Source: Theobroma cacao
Taxonomy: Eukaryota; Streptophyta; Magnoliopsida; Malvales; Malvaceae
Length of the DNA stretch: 64,000 bases
NCBI RefSeq assembly: GCF_000208745.1
Contig: NC_030851.1
Span: forward strand, 37,898,187-37,962,186
Reading direction: 5' to 3'
Each line of letters starts with the position of its first letter. The stretch's first letter is position 1. Below, in pieces: positions 1-11,708 of this stretch. The notes under the pieces are model-generated. The model did no database searches and was not told the origin of the DNA. It saw nothing but the letters and a program-made list of their open reading frames with translations. Made by a program: the position numbers and the translations under genes.

Positions 1-845
1 ATATGGTTGAAATCCTTGCTGATAGATTCTGGAATAAACCATATTAGTGTTGTAAATTCGTACTATAATAATTAGTCTGTCATCCATACATGTCAAAATC
101 TAATATTTACAAAATGGATTACCATTTTATTTGCTAAAAGTATTAGCAGGGGTGACAGAACTACTGTATCTTCTTACAGATTTGCAAGTTGCTGATTATT
201 TTATTAATAATTGACTTTTTAATATGGAATGTTAAGAAAATAACACATGGCGTGTCATGTAGTTTAAAATATAGATATTATGTCAACTTTAACAGAATAA
301 TTAAAGGGAAAAGTGTGGTCAATGTGTTGCCATTGTACAAAAACAGCGACCTTGAGAAAGAAAATAATGTACAAGGAGTCTCTTATAAATAATAGGACTA
401 ACTCATATTGTATATTAACTTGTATTATTATATATTGATAATGAAGTTTTTAAACTTGACAATTGAGTTTGTGTAAACTAAAATCTCATAAATTTCATCC
501 CTATTATCTTGGGATTTGAGATTGAAATTTTTATAATAAAATTTCAAATGTTGACTGCGAAAGTATTACTTGGGGTTGGGGGTAACTCATGATGAGTGCA
601 GCACTGGATTTAACAGCAGAGGTCTTCAAGTACTGCTTCCCTTTTCTATTGTTAAGATAAAAAGGGCTAAGTAATTACAACTGTTTCAAACAAAAGGTCT
701 AGATATCTGATTCGAACATTGGCCAAACACATATAGTTTTCTTGGTTTGAGTGTTTAGACCGAGACTGGGCGGCAGCTTCCTGGTGGCCAGGTTTGGAAA
801 AAGGGCTTCCTTTCCTGATGCTTGTGAGGTGCTCTCAGGGTTTCA
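1..845. other. AT-rich intergenic DNA, no gene seen
   Basis: This stretch precedes the tandem duplication. It holds only short open frames without recognisable domains or plausible splice structure. Bases of about 755-845 have no counterpart in the second duplicated unit, so the duplication appears to begin near 846. Nothing else could be supported. Confidence 0.5.
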
Positions 846-1670
846 CGTTCTGTTTTTACCGTAATTTGAAATTGGTGCGGCACTTCTTTCGACTGTAACT
901 GGGAAGCTGAATGCTGGTTACCGTAATAAATAGGCTTTTTGGGCATGGGTTCTTCTCATTTGTCTCAATGCACATGACTATCTTTTGGAAGTAGAGGCTC
1001 TGGAGTACATGGATGGCTACAGTGTCGGCATAAGCAGGTGCTCTCTTTATCATTTGGTTCTTAACATAGTGGGCGGTTAGTAAAATTAGAGGAAATTTAG
1101 TTGCAGTGGGATGATCATGGTCGGTCTTCAGTTTTTTTTTTCTTTTTTTGTATGGGAGCAGGCCCCTGTTCCCTGGGTTTTGCGCTTGATCTTATTAGCA
1201 ACCAAATGGAGTTTTGATATCTTTTTCTTTATATGCCGGGTAGTCGTGGCAGGGGTCTGTCCTGCAATGATCTAACTCGCACTACTATCACAAAAGGGCA
1301 GTATTTTGTAATTAAATCAAAACAATGAAGTCATTATTGATGCTTTTTTTTAAAAAAATACATATAGTTTCTTTTCTAATTCCTCGTTGCAATAGAAAAA
1401 AAAAAGAGTCAAACTTCCAAATGTTTCACGTAGCTTTGATTCTTTGGAGAGAGATTTTTGCATTTTCTTTTTCACAAAATAATGGACAGATACCAAGGAT
1501 TTCTCGCATGAATGAAAATTTTCACGACAGATATCAGGGTGTGAATCTTTAATTTAAATTTTCCCAAGCAAATGTTAACACCATTAACAAAGTAGATAAT
1601 ACCCTCTCGGAAATTTTATTCCAAAAAACCGCTAGAGATTTTTCATTGAGCTTTTCTTTTGCGTGCTTTA

Positions 1671-2166
1671 CTAAGGAATACGACGGCCACGATTATAAAC
1701 CTGGCAACCTCTAACCGTGCCATTCGATGGCAGTGCTCCACGGAAAGGGCCAAGCTGTCTATAAGTGGCAAAGCGAGATGTTGCCCAACTTCTGTTTACT
1801 GAAGCGCTTTGTGCGATAGGAGGATTATTCTGGCCAACCCAAGATGGTGCTGTTGTTGGCTTACTTCTTGTTATTCCCACTTTGCTTTTTCCAGTGTCAT
1901 TTTCTGCAATTTCAAACATGGGGATATATATATATAAAACTAAAAACTAACCCGACTATCAAATAAATGCAAAAATGTTGAGATTTAGATACAAAAATAG
2001 ATGTATAGACTATAGTTAGAAAAATAAGTAGACGAAGAGAACTTAACTTACCTTGAACCTCCTGTAATCTACGAGCGACTACTCCATACCGGATGAAGAG
2101 GAGTGATGCCAAGAGGAAGCAGCAAAGAATGAGAGAAAATGGAGGTTTGATTAGCATTTTAGCCAT
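1671..2166 (-). CDS. Putative small secreted peptide precursor, copy A
   Basis: Two-exon minus-strand model. Exon 1 is 2166-2052 and exon 2 is 1903-1671. The intron has donor GTAAGT and acceptor TTGCAG, and splicing keeps the frame to give 115 residues. The N-terminus (MAKMLIKPPFSLILCCFLLA) is a clear signal peptide or anchor, followed by VVARRLQEVQ and the conserved core KPTTAPSWVGQNNPP. The C-terminal tail has one cysteine (RGCQVYNRGRRIP, then stop). The same two-exon structure, including both splice sites, is kept in copy B, which is the best evidence for a real gene. I do not recognise the family. The short tail with basic and cysteine residues recalls secreted signalling peptides, but no CLE, CEP, RALF or PSK consensus is present. 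Expression is unknown. Confidence 0.5.
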
Positions 2167-3490
2167 GTTATGTGGCCAACCATATGTTTTCCTCTAGGAA
2201 CTTATGCCCCCAAAGCGAAAGTACATATAATGCTGTTTAGGCTATTATGTTTCACAGCACCCATATCTGCATATAAATATGATAAGCCTCTAATTTTCTG
2301 AGCCGTCCAATATTTGCAATCTTTCTTTCTTCGGTGAAGGCAGTCTAACCCAAATTAAATTGTTTTTTCTTTCGGATGAAGGGCCTACAAATGGGTCAAA
2401 AGCTAAAATGGTGTTGAGCTTTGAGCTGATTTGGGAAGTCTGTAATACGGCAATACCGTGCAAATTGTGTCAGTTCCACCAAATGGTCCATACCTCAAAC
2501 ATATAACACATAACAGAAAACGAAAGTGCTGCTTCCGCCACGTAACGCCACATTGACTTGTGGTCTGACCGTAATGCAGACGCCACACAGTAAGATTGGA
2601 GAAGCTTTAAGAGAAAAGTCAGCCCAATACATCAATAAAATTTTCGGTAAAATATTTTCATTTTTTAAGTTTCAATTAAAATTTTAACAGATTTATTAAT
2701 TTTTAAAAGAATATTTTATTTCAAAAAATATCTTCTATTGAATATATAGGTCCAACCATTAATCAACTGTTAATATTTTTATTAATTTGATAACGTTATT
2801 ATATTGAAATAATAATTTTACTTTTTATTAATTTTAAAAATTACTTATTGGTGCTTTTTAAGCAAGAAAGCATCAAATTTGAGATGGGAGCATCGATTAG
2901 TTGTGATATCTCACATCAGATATGAATGTGATTATTAAGATTTATATAACAATTTAAGTCCATAATTATTAACAACTTGAGTTTAAATTTTTAAAGACCA
3001 CGTGATTTAGATCTGAAAAACTATTGGGCCAGTGATTGGATCGTTACAAATAGTATTAAAGTTATGTAATTAATAAAAAGAGAGAAAAAAAAGAAATGAC
3101 ATTTTAAAATAGAGTAGATATATTTTAGTTGGTGTCAGATTACATTATCATGTCTAAAAAAAATCAATTAGTTTTACCTTATCATATTTAAAAAAAAATC
3201 AATTAGTTTATCTTATCATGTTTTAAAAAGAAAAGCAATCAATTGAAAAAAAAAATCAATAGAAGTCAACTTTATTTTATATCAACAAGCTTAAGAGAAA
3301 GACAATTAGAAGAATGAGAGGAAGTAAAATGATAAAGAAAAGAGAAAAGTATTCGATGAATTTTTGATTAAGATATGATCAAGTTTTAACTTTAATTTAT
3401 ATTTATTTAACTTCCGTTTAAATCTAGTATTGTTTTTATTACATGATGGTATTAATAAGAAGGTTTTGAAAAGATCTTTTCAATAGTTTT

Positions 3491-3672
3491 TGTAACATCT
3501 CGTTTGGTTTTATAGTTAAAAAAATATGAATTTTTGAAGTTAATTGAAAATTTAATTTTAACGAATTTGATGACCCAACTTTGGGTGACCGAAACTTCAT
3601 ATTCCGGTAACGTTTTGAATTTTTTTTTTGATGATTTTTGTAATATAAAATGAGGTGTTTAATTTGATGTTA
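3491..3672. repeat. Truncated start of LTR-like block
   Basis: TGTAACATCTCG at 3491 begins a stretch homologous to 6227-6415, the first ~180 bp of the longer LTR-like block. It is cut off where duplication unit 2 begins, so it is a by-product of the tandem duplication and not an independent insertion. Confidence 0.6.
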
Positions 3673-3680
3673 ACGGCTAC

Positions 3681-6415
3681 GTTTGCTACGTTCGGTTTTT
3701 ACCGTAACTTGAAATTGGTGCGGCACTTCTTTGGGAAGCTGAACGCTGGCTGCCGTAATAAATGGGCTTTTTGGGTATGGGTTTTTCTCATACGTGTCAA
3801 TGCACATGACTGTGTTTTGAAAGTAAAGGCTCTGAAGTACATGGATGGCTACAGAGTCGGCATAAGCAGGTGCTCTCTTTATCATTTGGTTCTTAACATA
3901 GTGGGCTGTTAGTATAATTAGAGGAAATTTAGTTGCTGTGGGATGATCATGGCCCCTGTCCTCTGGGGTTTGTGCTTGATCTTATTAGCAACCAAATGGA
4001 GTTTTGATAACTTTTTCTTTATATGCAGGGTAGTCGTGGCAGGGTCTGTCCGGCGATGAGCTAACTCGCACTGCTACCACAAAAAGGTAGTATTTTGTAA
4101 TTAAATCCAAACAATGAAACCATTATTGATGTTTTTTTTGAAAAAAATACATATAGTTTCTTTTCTAATTCCTCGTTACAACAGAAAAATAAAAGTCAAA
4201 ACTTCTAAATATTTCAAATAGTTTTGATTCTTTGGAGGGAAAGATTTTTACTTTTTTTTACTTCACAAAAGAATAGACATATATCAAAGATTTCTCGCAT
4301 GAATAAAAATTTACACGACAGATATCAAGGCGTGAATCTTTAATTGAAATTTTCCCAAGCAAATGATAACATCACTAACAAAGTAGATAATACCCTCTCG
4401 AAAATTTTATTCCAAAAGGACAGCTAGAGTTTTTTCAATGAGCTTTTCTTATGACTGCTTTATTAGGAGGAGGTAAGCAATCACGATTATATCGATTAGC
4501 CCTCGTGCAAGTTGCCTGACTTGTTTTAACTCCGTGGCTTTGTGAGCTTGGAGGATTATTCTGGCCAACCCAAGATGGTGCTGTTGTTGGCTTACTTTTT
4601 CTTATTCCCACTTTGCTTGTTCCATTGTCATTTTCTGCAATATCAAACATGGGGATATATATATAAAACTGAAAACAAACCCGACTATCAAATACATTCA
4701 AAAACGTTGAGATTTAGCTACAAAATTTGATGTACAGACTATAGTTAGAAAAATTAGTAGACGAAGAGAAATTAACTAACCTTGAACCTCCAGTAATCTA
4801 CGAGCGACTACTCCATGCCGGATGCAGAGGAGCGATGCCAAGAGGAAGCAGCAAAGAACGAGAGAAAATGGAGGTTTGATTAGCATATTAGCCCCAACCA
4901 TATATTTTCCTCTAAGAACTGATGTTGGGTGTCTCCCAAAGAGAAAGTACATATTATGGTGTTTAGGCAATTATGTTTCGCAGCACCCATATATGTATAT
5001 AAATATGATAAGCCTCTAATTTTCTGAGCCGTCCAATATTTGCAATCTTTCTTTCTTCGGTCAAGGCAATCTAACCAAAATTAAATTGTTTTTTCTTTCG
5101 GATGATGGGCCTACAATTGGGTGAAAAGCTAAAATGGTACGGAGCTTTGGGCTGACTTGGGAGGTCTGTAATACGGCAATTCGGTGCAAATTGTGTCAGT
5201 CCCGCCTATGGCCCATGCCCCGAACATATAACACAAAACAGGAAAAAAAAATGCTGCTTTCCGCTTATATGAGCGAGTTCGCACGTAACGCCATATTGAC
5301 TTGTGGTGTGACCGTAATGCAGACGCCACACAGTAAGATTGGAGAAGCCTGTAGAGAAACTCAGCCCAATACATCAGTGAAATTTTGGGTAAAATATTTT
5401 TATTTTTTAAGTTTTAATTAAAGTTTTAAATATGTCTATTAATTTTTAAAATAAATACTCTATTTCAAAAAATATTTTCTATTAAATACATAGATTTAAC
5501 CATTAATCAACTGTTAGTGTTTTCATTAATTTGATGACATGATAATATTGAAATGATAATTTTACCTTTTATTATTTTTAAAAAATATTTATCAGTGCTC
5601 TTTTAGGAAAGAAGCATTGAGAGGGGAGCATCAACTGGTTGTGATATCTCACATCAGATATGAATGTGATTGTTAAAACCTATATAACAATTCAAGTCCA
5701 TTACCACTACTAACTTGAGTTTAAGCTTTTAAGTGCCACATGGTTTAGGTTCGAAAAGCTGTTGGATCAGTGGTTGGATTTGGATCGTTACAAATGATAT
5801 CAAAGTCATGTAATATCCCTCACAAAAAAAATCATTTTATTTAATATTTATATTATAGCTAGTGTCAGATTACATTATCACGTTTAAATGAAAATCAATC
5901 AGTTTTACCTTATCATATTGTAAAAAGAAAATCAATCAGTTTATCTTATCATGTTTAAAAAAAAAAAAAGCAATCAGTTGGAAAAAAAAATCAATAGAAG
6001 TTAAATTAGTTTTATATTAGGGGGCTTAAGAGAAAGACAATTAGAAGAAGGAGAGAAAGTAAAAAGATAGAGAAAAAGAAAAAGTATTCGAGGAATTTCT
6101 AATTAAGATATGATCAAGCTTTAACCTTAGTTTATATTTATTTAAATTTTGTTTAAATCTAGTACTGTTCCGGTGGCATGATAGGTATCAATGGAAAAAT
6201 CTTGAAAAAATATTTCCAATGGTTTTTTTAGCATCTCATTTGGTTTTATGGTTAGAAAGATATGAATTTTTGAAATTAATTGAAAATCTAATTTTAACAG
6301 ATTTGATGACCCAATTTTGGGTCATCGAAACTCTATATTCTGATAACATTTTGGGTCTTTTCTTTAAGAGCTTTTGTAGTATAAAATAAGGTTTTTAATT
6401 CAGTGTCAATGGCTG
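3681..6415. repeat. Tandem duplication, unit 2 (~2.7 kb)
   Basis: This is the direct-repeat partner of unit 1. Similarity ends near 6415, where unit 1 re-enters the start of unit 2 (GATGTTAACGGCT near 3665, compare CAGTGTCAATGGCT near 6402). Beyond that point the LTR-like block continues uninterrupted to 8460. The right breakpoint of the duplication therefore lies about 180 bp inside that block, which implies the block was present before the duplication. Unequal exchange is a plausible mechanism but is an inference. Confidence 0.88.
4435..4886 (-). CDS. Putative small secreted peptide precursor, copy B
   Basis: Duplicate of copy A. Exon 1 is 4886-4781 and exon 2 is 4634-4435; the donor is GTTAGT and the acceptor TTGCAG, giving 101 residues in frame. 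The upstream ATG used in copy A (MAK) is altered here, so I start at the second conserved methionine (MLIKPPFSLVLCC). The signal peptide and the core KPTTAPSWVGQNNPP are conserved, but the tail is different and has two cysteines (CTRANRYNRDCLPPP, ending IRKAH). About 50 bp are missing compared with copy A and the remaining tail is read differently. Either copy could be the functional form, or both could be decaying. Family unrecognised. Confidence 0.5.
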
Positions 6416-8460
6416 GGTTAGGGACTTCCTATGTTAAGAGAATTAAAGCCTTAAATTATGTTCATTCATACTAGAAATTTAGAAATCTAGGTAAGTTAGT
6501 AATGATTTTTAAAATTTTTGGCTTTTGAAACTTAGGAATCTTGTGTTCTTTTTAATCGAAACAAATTTTAGTATTATATTATGATATGAATACTTCAAAT
6601 TAGTGTTAATTGTATCACTCGAAACAATATGGGTTAAAAGTTACAAGAGCTTAAAGTAGGTCAAATGACCATATAGATTATGAAAATTTCAGAAAATAAA
6701 GAATTTCTTTTTAAAATTTTTAAAATTTAATTTTAATTAATGTTTGATAAATTCTGATATAAACTTCTTGTATATTGGATATGTGATATCTACTGTATTT
6801 TTTTATCTAAAAGTATATATATTTATCTTTTATAAATTTATTTCTTAAATTAGTAAATTTTGTTAAAATATAAAAAATTTAGAAAAAAATTACAAATATG
6901 ATTTTTATATGAAATTAATATTATCTTCTATCAGAAATTAAAATCGTCACTAATTTTATGATTTAAGTTTAATTCTCAACTTTATCTGATTTTACTATTA
7001 ATTCAAAAGAAATATTATAATAAAAATATTACCTTATTAATCGAAAATGTTTTTAAATTGCAATAGAAGTCGTTATACACCCTAAGTGTTTAGGATGATC
7101 AACGAAAAGTTGCTTTGTAGGATTTGTTTGTAAATTCAGTTATGATTTTGTATATAGTTTCTTGAAATATTAAGCTATTAGGAGAATTTCTGATTTGCTG
7201 CTTAAAAGTGAAATTGACAAAATCAAGTGATTGGTATTTCTTTGATGTTTTCACACCCTAAAAAAAATTAGCCTCAATGTGAAATTGAATTTCATATATT
7301 ATGTATAATATGTTTTATCTTATGATTTGTAAATATCAGATTGAGCATGCAAAATATATATATATGATTTTTGTGTTTTGGATTTTAGAATGTGAATTTT
7401 TATGAAATATGATTTCTGATTTTGAAATATTAATGTGATTTTTGTATAACATATGCATATATGATTATTTTTGTGATTACATATGTAAATACTTAGTTTG
7501 AAATATATATGTTTTTTATGTGCATGATATGTGTTTTGTGAAAGTGAATATTACCGTTTCGTGAATTTGAGTAATCAAAAAATATATTTTGTTTTGTCTC
7601 CTAGTATGTTTATATTATGATTCGTGCAATGGGGGTTAAACATTAGCCATGACGACATGTATTATATAACTAGAGATCGATCTCCCAACCTCATCACTGG
7701 ATACAAAATAGTGGTGATTGTGATATCTATTTATAGTAGCCAATGGCTGCTTTTGATATACTTATAACCCATGCCACTAGGGTTAATTGTGGTTTTGATA
7801 CGATTATGACCCATGCCACTAAGGTTAATTGTTGTTTCGATACGATTATGATCCATGCCATTGGGGTTAATTGTGGTTTCTGTTATAATTATGACCTATA
7901 CCGTAGGGGGTTAAGTATGGCCATTGCATGTTATAGGAGACCATTAAAATCTGTAATAATTGTGAAATCATATTTTATCCGTTATTTAAAAATTTTGAAA
8001 TTAAAATAATTCTGTTATTTGAATTAGATTACCCAAAATTTTGTTTTTGATATTTATATGAGAACAAAAATTTTTGGCCTAAATGTTTTATATATGCTTA
8101 ATCTGACTGAAGGGATGTTAGTCACTTGCTGAGCTGTTGGACTCACTCCTTCCTTCACTTTTTTTTCAGGTCGTGATTTGGTCAACTACATGAAAATTTT
8201 GAGAAGTAATGTTTCATAATTTAGTATATGGATTTAGATTGTCTTAGGATTGTTTAAATGTTATGAACATCGAACTATATTAAATTAATGGTTCAGGATT
8301 TTATATTTACATCTTACCCTTGAGAATCATTATATTTTATAAATATATTTGACCCATTTAGTTAGTTGGTTAAGATATATTATTTTGAGCCTTGCATGTT
8401 TGTAAGATTATATCTTACAGGTATGCGGTGTCTGTTATGCCTCAGGTCTGGGGTGTGACA
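6227..8460 (+). mobile_element. Probable solo LTR, ~2.2 kb, Ty3/gypsy-like
   Basis: The block starts at the position equivalent to TGTAACATC in unit 1 (here decayed to TTTAGCATC) and ends with GGGGTGTGACA at 8460. TGTAACA at one end and TGTGACA at the other form the short near-inverted ends typical of plant gypsy LTRs. It contains no coding domains and has an internal 42 bp tandem array (7754-7920). No convincing 5 bp target duplication was found (GTTTT on the left, CCGGT on the right), so the left boundary or the solo status is uncertain. Confidence 0.5.
7754..7920. repeat. 42 bp tandem repeat, about 4 copies
   Basis: Four consecutive degenerate copies of a unit built around GATTATGACCCATGCCACT followed by GGTTAATTGTGGTTT. 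The first three copies are close and the fourth is decayed. The array is internal to the LTR-like block. The open frame through it (7743-8009) is a product of the repeat and not a gene. Confidence 0.8.
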
Positions 8461-8798
8461 CCGGTGTTCTTTTTTTTTTTTCAAAAAATAATTTTTAAAA
8501 TTAATAAAGAAAAAAAACATTTTAGTCATTTTATATTCTTTGTTAACGATGTTTACATTTTTAGGATAGAATGTCTATTTCGAAAACTAATAACTTTATT
8601 TAGAATTTTGATTAATACTTAAAGTGTGGAGGCATTGCACCTTAAAATTTAATATATCAAAATACAATAATTGGCACAACTAGCAATAAAGAGTCAGAAT
8701 ATTAGAATAATCATTTTTAGTAATTATTAGAGGAATTACTATCATAAGCAGCCATTAGACTGCTGCCTTCACGACATGCTTTTTTGAAAAATCATTAA
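8461..8798. other. AT-rich spacer
   Basis: Poly-T and AT-rich sequence between the LTR-like block and the minus-strand gene remnant. Only short chance frames are present. Confidence 0.5.
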
Positions 8799-9094
8799 CT
8801 AAAGACTGCCTTGAGAATGCATGGCGTTGGCAGGGGTAATGCTATCCTGCCTGCGATATTTTAACAAAATTTGTTACTACCTTTCCAATGCAAACTTCCA
8901 TTTAAATTAATCAAATCAGTTATTTAAGTACCCATTCTTCCATAAGTAAAAAACAATTCAGGAAAATTCTTATTTAATAAATTAGCCACAATAATCATAG
9001 GGAAAGCAATAACTTTTATTTGGCTTAAGACAAGAGGAATAATTACTTACATTTCAGAGGAACCATCAAGACTTGGATGATGAGCTGCTTCTTC
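8799..9094 (-). pseudogene. Possible 3'-terminal exons of an unidentified gene
   Basis: On the minus strand, AACAG at 9100-9095 precedes a 44 nt open stretch (9094-9051) followed by a GTAAGT donor. TCGCAG at 8856-8851 then precedes a second stretch (8850-8799) ending in a stop. Joined, the two give an uninterrupted frame (EEAAHHPSLDGSSEM, then QDSITPANAMHSQGSL, stop). Two matching splice-site pairs with a preserved frame are suggestive of a real 3' gene end. No convincing upstream exons were recovered, although 9560-9850 contains CT-rich leader-like sequence and several donor-like sites on the same strand. I do not recognise the peptide. It may be a truncated duplicate or chance. Confidence 0.28.
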
Positions 9095-11587
9095 CTGTTA
9101 CAATTTATAAGGATTTGTAATGTAGAACATGGATCAAATAAAAGCTACTTTTTTCCTTTTTGGCCAGTCAAGTAAAATTTTATTAATATCAAACACTGAT
9201 ACAATTTAAAACTTTAAAATATAAAATGCAATCACTAAGTTTCAGATCAATGAATAAACTGAAACGAAATTTGAAATAATAAATACCACCACGTATGAAA
9301 CATTTTTAATCTATCAACACTAAAATCAGTTAAGGAGTGTGTGAAGACATTGGCCGAGTATGCACAAAGATAATATTATTAATATTTTTTCTTAAATGAT
9401 CAATTTTATTAAATATAAACCATTTATCTCGTGATTTAGATTTCTCATTATACATCTGAATAATAACAACTTCCAATCTGATTTAACAATAAAAGACTTT
9501 GAAAATTGTCCATCTCATCTGTTCCACGCTCGACCCAAACTCATCCACAATCAACTCCCACCTTCCTCTGACTAAAATCCATTACTGCACCAACAAAGTT
9601 TCATTTTAAATTCAAAGAACAGAAAATCGCAACCTCTTACAGGCACTTTGACAAGCAAGTCGATGGCATGAAATTCACAAACCGTCTAGCAATGGAACAA
9701 AAGGAAATTTACTAAATCTTCAGGAACAACAGGAAATATTAAAAATTACATCTGCAAATGGAATGAAAAATCAAGGGTTGCATGGCAGAGAGAGAGAGAA
9801 AAAAAACAAGAACTATTGAACAAGAAATTTTGCTAAATGTGATGAACGAATGGTTATTGACAGGGAAGTTGGAAGATTTGCAGGGTTTTTGTTGTTTTTG
9901 TTTCTTAGATTGGAGATGACAATAGGTAGTATATGAACCAGTTTCCGAAACTACTAGCCTCGTTTAAACAACAGTAAAGTACTCTATAAGCGGATTTGGG
10001 TAAGTTATGAATAGTAACTTTAAAGATCTATTATTTGAATTTGATTATAAATAATGAATTTTTTAATATTATTTTTAGTATAAGACTTACGTATAATTGA
10101 TAAATTATTTAAATATAAAATTTACTTTGAATTTATTAATTTAATTTAGACTAATAAGATACAGAAAATTAAATAATTAGATTTCATTTTTTACTATTAA
10201 ATTCAAGTCAAATTGAGTTTTGTAACGGGTGCTCACATTATTTTTAACTAAATAAATAGATTTAGGTTTTATAGAGTATTATTAATCGAATTAGAGTAAA
10301 ACATAAATATTAAATTTTATCTTTGTGAATGTCTTTAAAAAAAACTATTAAATTTGAATACAAATTCCTCCAGAGTTTGTGAGAACCCTACCTTTTTTTT
10401 TTTTGGGAATTGAGAGAAAGGAGATTCGAACCCTTACTCTTTAAATAGAAAGATTATACATCAATTAATAAGTTAAATACTTGAGTGCAAAAATCTTGCC
10501 GTTATACTCTTTATATTTTGTGTTCTTGTAATACATTAATGCATTTCTATATACTCTTTTAAAAATCACCTCTTAAATTATTTGTTTCCATTCAAGCACC
10601 TAAAATTTCTCCCACAATCAATTTGTCAATCCATCATATTAATAATTTTGCGTTATATCACTTCAGCTTAAATCAATTTGTCAATCCATCATATTAAGCA
10701 CCTAAAATCACCTTGAATAACTCCTCTGCATCCTTTATTCCATCGTAGTTGCTTAGTATTAATATGTGTTGGGCCCAAAAACGATTATCATATAATAGTG
10801 GTTTGATTGGTTAAATGTGAAGGGGGTTTGGAATGAAATAAAACTAATAAAATTTTCCTTCAGGTATTCCATATTAATGCACAAAAATATTTAGCATTAA
10901 GAAGTCGTATCAAGTCGTTTATAATGGAAATTTCGGTTAAGCCCAAAGAGAATTTCGATAACAAATATAGTGGTTGTTTTTTCTAATAATTTTTTTTTAA
11001 ATCAAACAATTGAAGATAATACTCAGAGAAATGTTGTATCATGTGCCATACAACAGCATCAAGTTGTAAGATACATTATTGTTGCTCTTGGAACCTTTGC
11101 ACTACCGCCAGGTCTGGCCATTCAAATAGTTTTGTCAAATTGGGCTCGAGAATTTCTCCTAGCACTTTCCTTTACAGTTTTATTGACGGTAATGAAGTAA
11201 GCAGCAATTGATGATCCACTGATGATAAGAGCTTGAGCAGTATGGTTGAGGTTCGCCTTTGCCCAAGGAATTGTACTTACTTTTTCTTTCTTCTAAACTG
11301 TATAAATGCATGCGAAAAAAGAGAAAACTAAAATAAAATTTCTTGGTATAGTGAGGATAGCTTTAGGAATGTCAATAAATATATTATAATCGGATATCAT
11401 ACATTATCTAATTTGATTAAGTAAAATTAGGAAATTTTATAATCAGATTTAGATAAAGTTTGGGTCGTTTTCAGATAATAATTTTAAAATATCCATTACT
11501 TAAATCTGATTATAAATAATAATTTTTTATTATTAAATTTTATTTTTTATATTTTTTGTCTATCAATTTTTTATAATTAATATACAC
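9095..11587. other. Intergenic DNA with a 27 bp direct repeat
   Basis: Mostly AT-rich. A 27 bp exact direct repeat (AATCAATTTGTCAATCCATC plus ATATTAA) lies at 10616-10642 and 10671-10697, and AAGCACCTAAAAT recurs beside it, so a segment of about 55-100 bp was locally duplicated. The open frame at 10970-11200 (76 codons, one hydrophobic segment) has no recognisable domain or promoter and is not called a gene. Confidence 0.5.
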
Positions 11588-11708
11588 AATTCTTTGCCAT
11601 CAAAGAAGCTTTCATGATCTTTATTGCATTAAAATGAGTTGGATCCTATAATGTAATAATAAAGAGTGATTCTACAAAGGTGGTAAAATGGTTTTTATCG
11701 CCCTAAAC

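Larger units (their letters stand above)
846..3680. repeat. Tandem duplication, unit 1 (~2.8 kb)
   Basis: From about 846 onward the sequence matches 3684 onward in the same orientation, over the peptide gene, its flanks and the long AT-rich stretch behind it. Diagnostic blocks include GTTTTTACCGTAA at both starts, the signal-peptide exon, the motif near 2890 (GGGAGCATCGATTAGTTGTG, compare 5633) and the last ~180 bp, which is the beginning of an LTR-like block (TGTAACATCTCG at 3491, compare 6227). Unit 1 carries about 11 extra bases near 890 that unit 2 lacks. Divergence is moderate, with many substitutions and small indels, so the duplication is not recent. Confidence 0.9.

Noticed and set aside
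10421..10435. GATTCGAACCC motif resembling the T-loop of a tRNA
   Set aside because: No acceptor or anticodon stems could be drawn around it. Such words are frequent in plant repeats.
10970..11200. 76-codon frame with a hydrophobic segment
   Set aside because: No domain, no homologous exon structure and no promoter; poly-T tract near its start. Not supportable as a gene.
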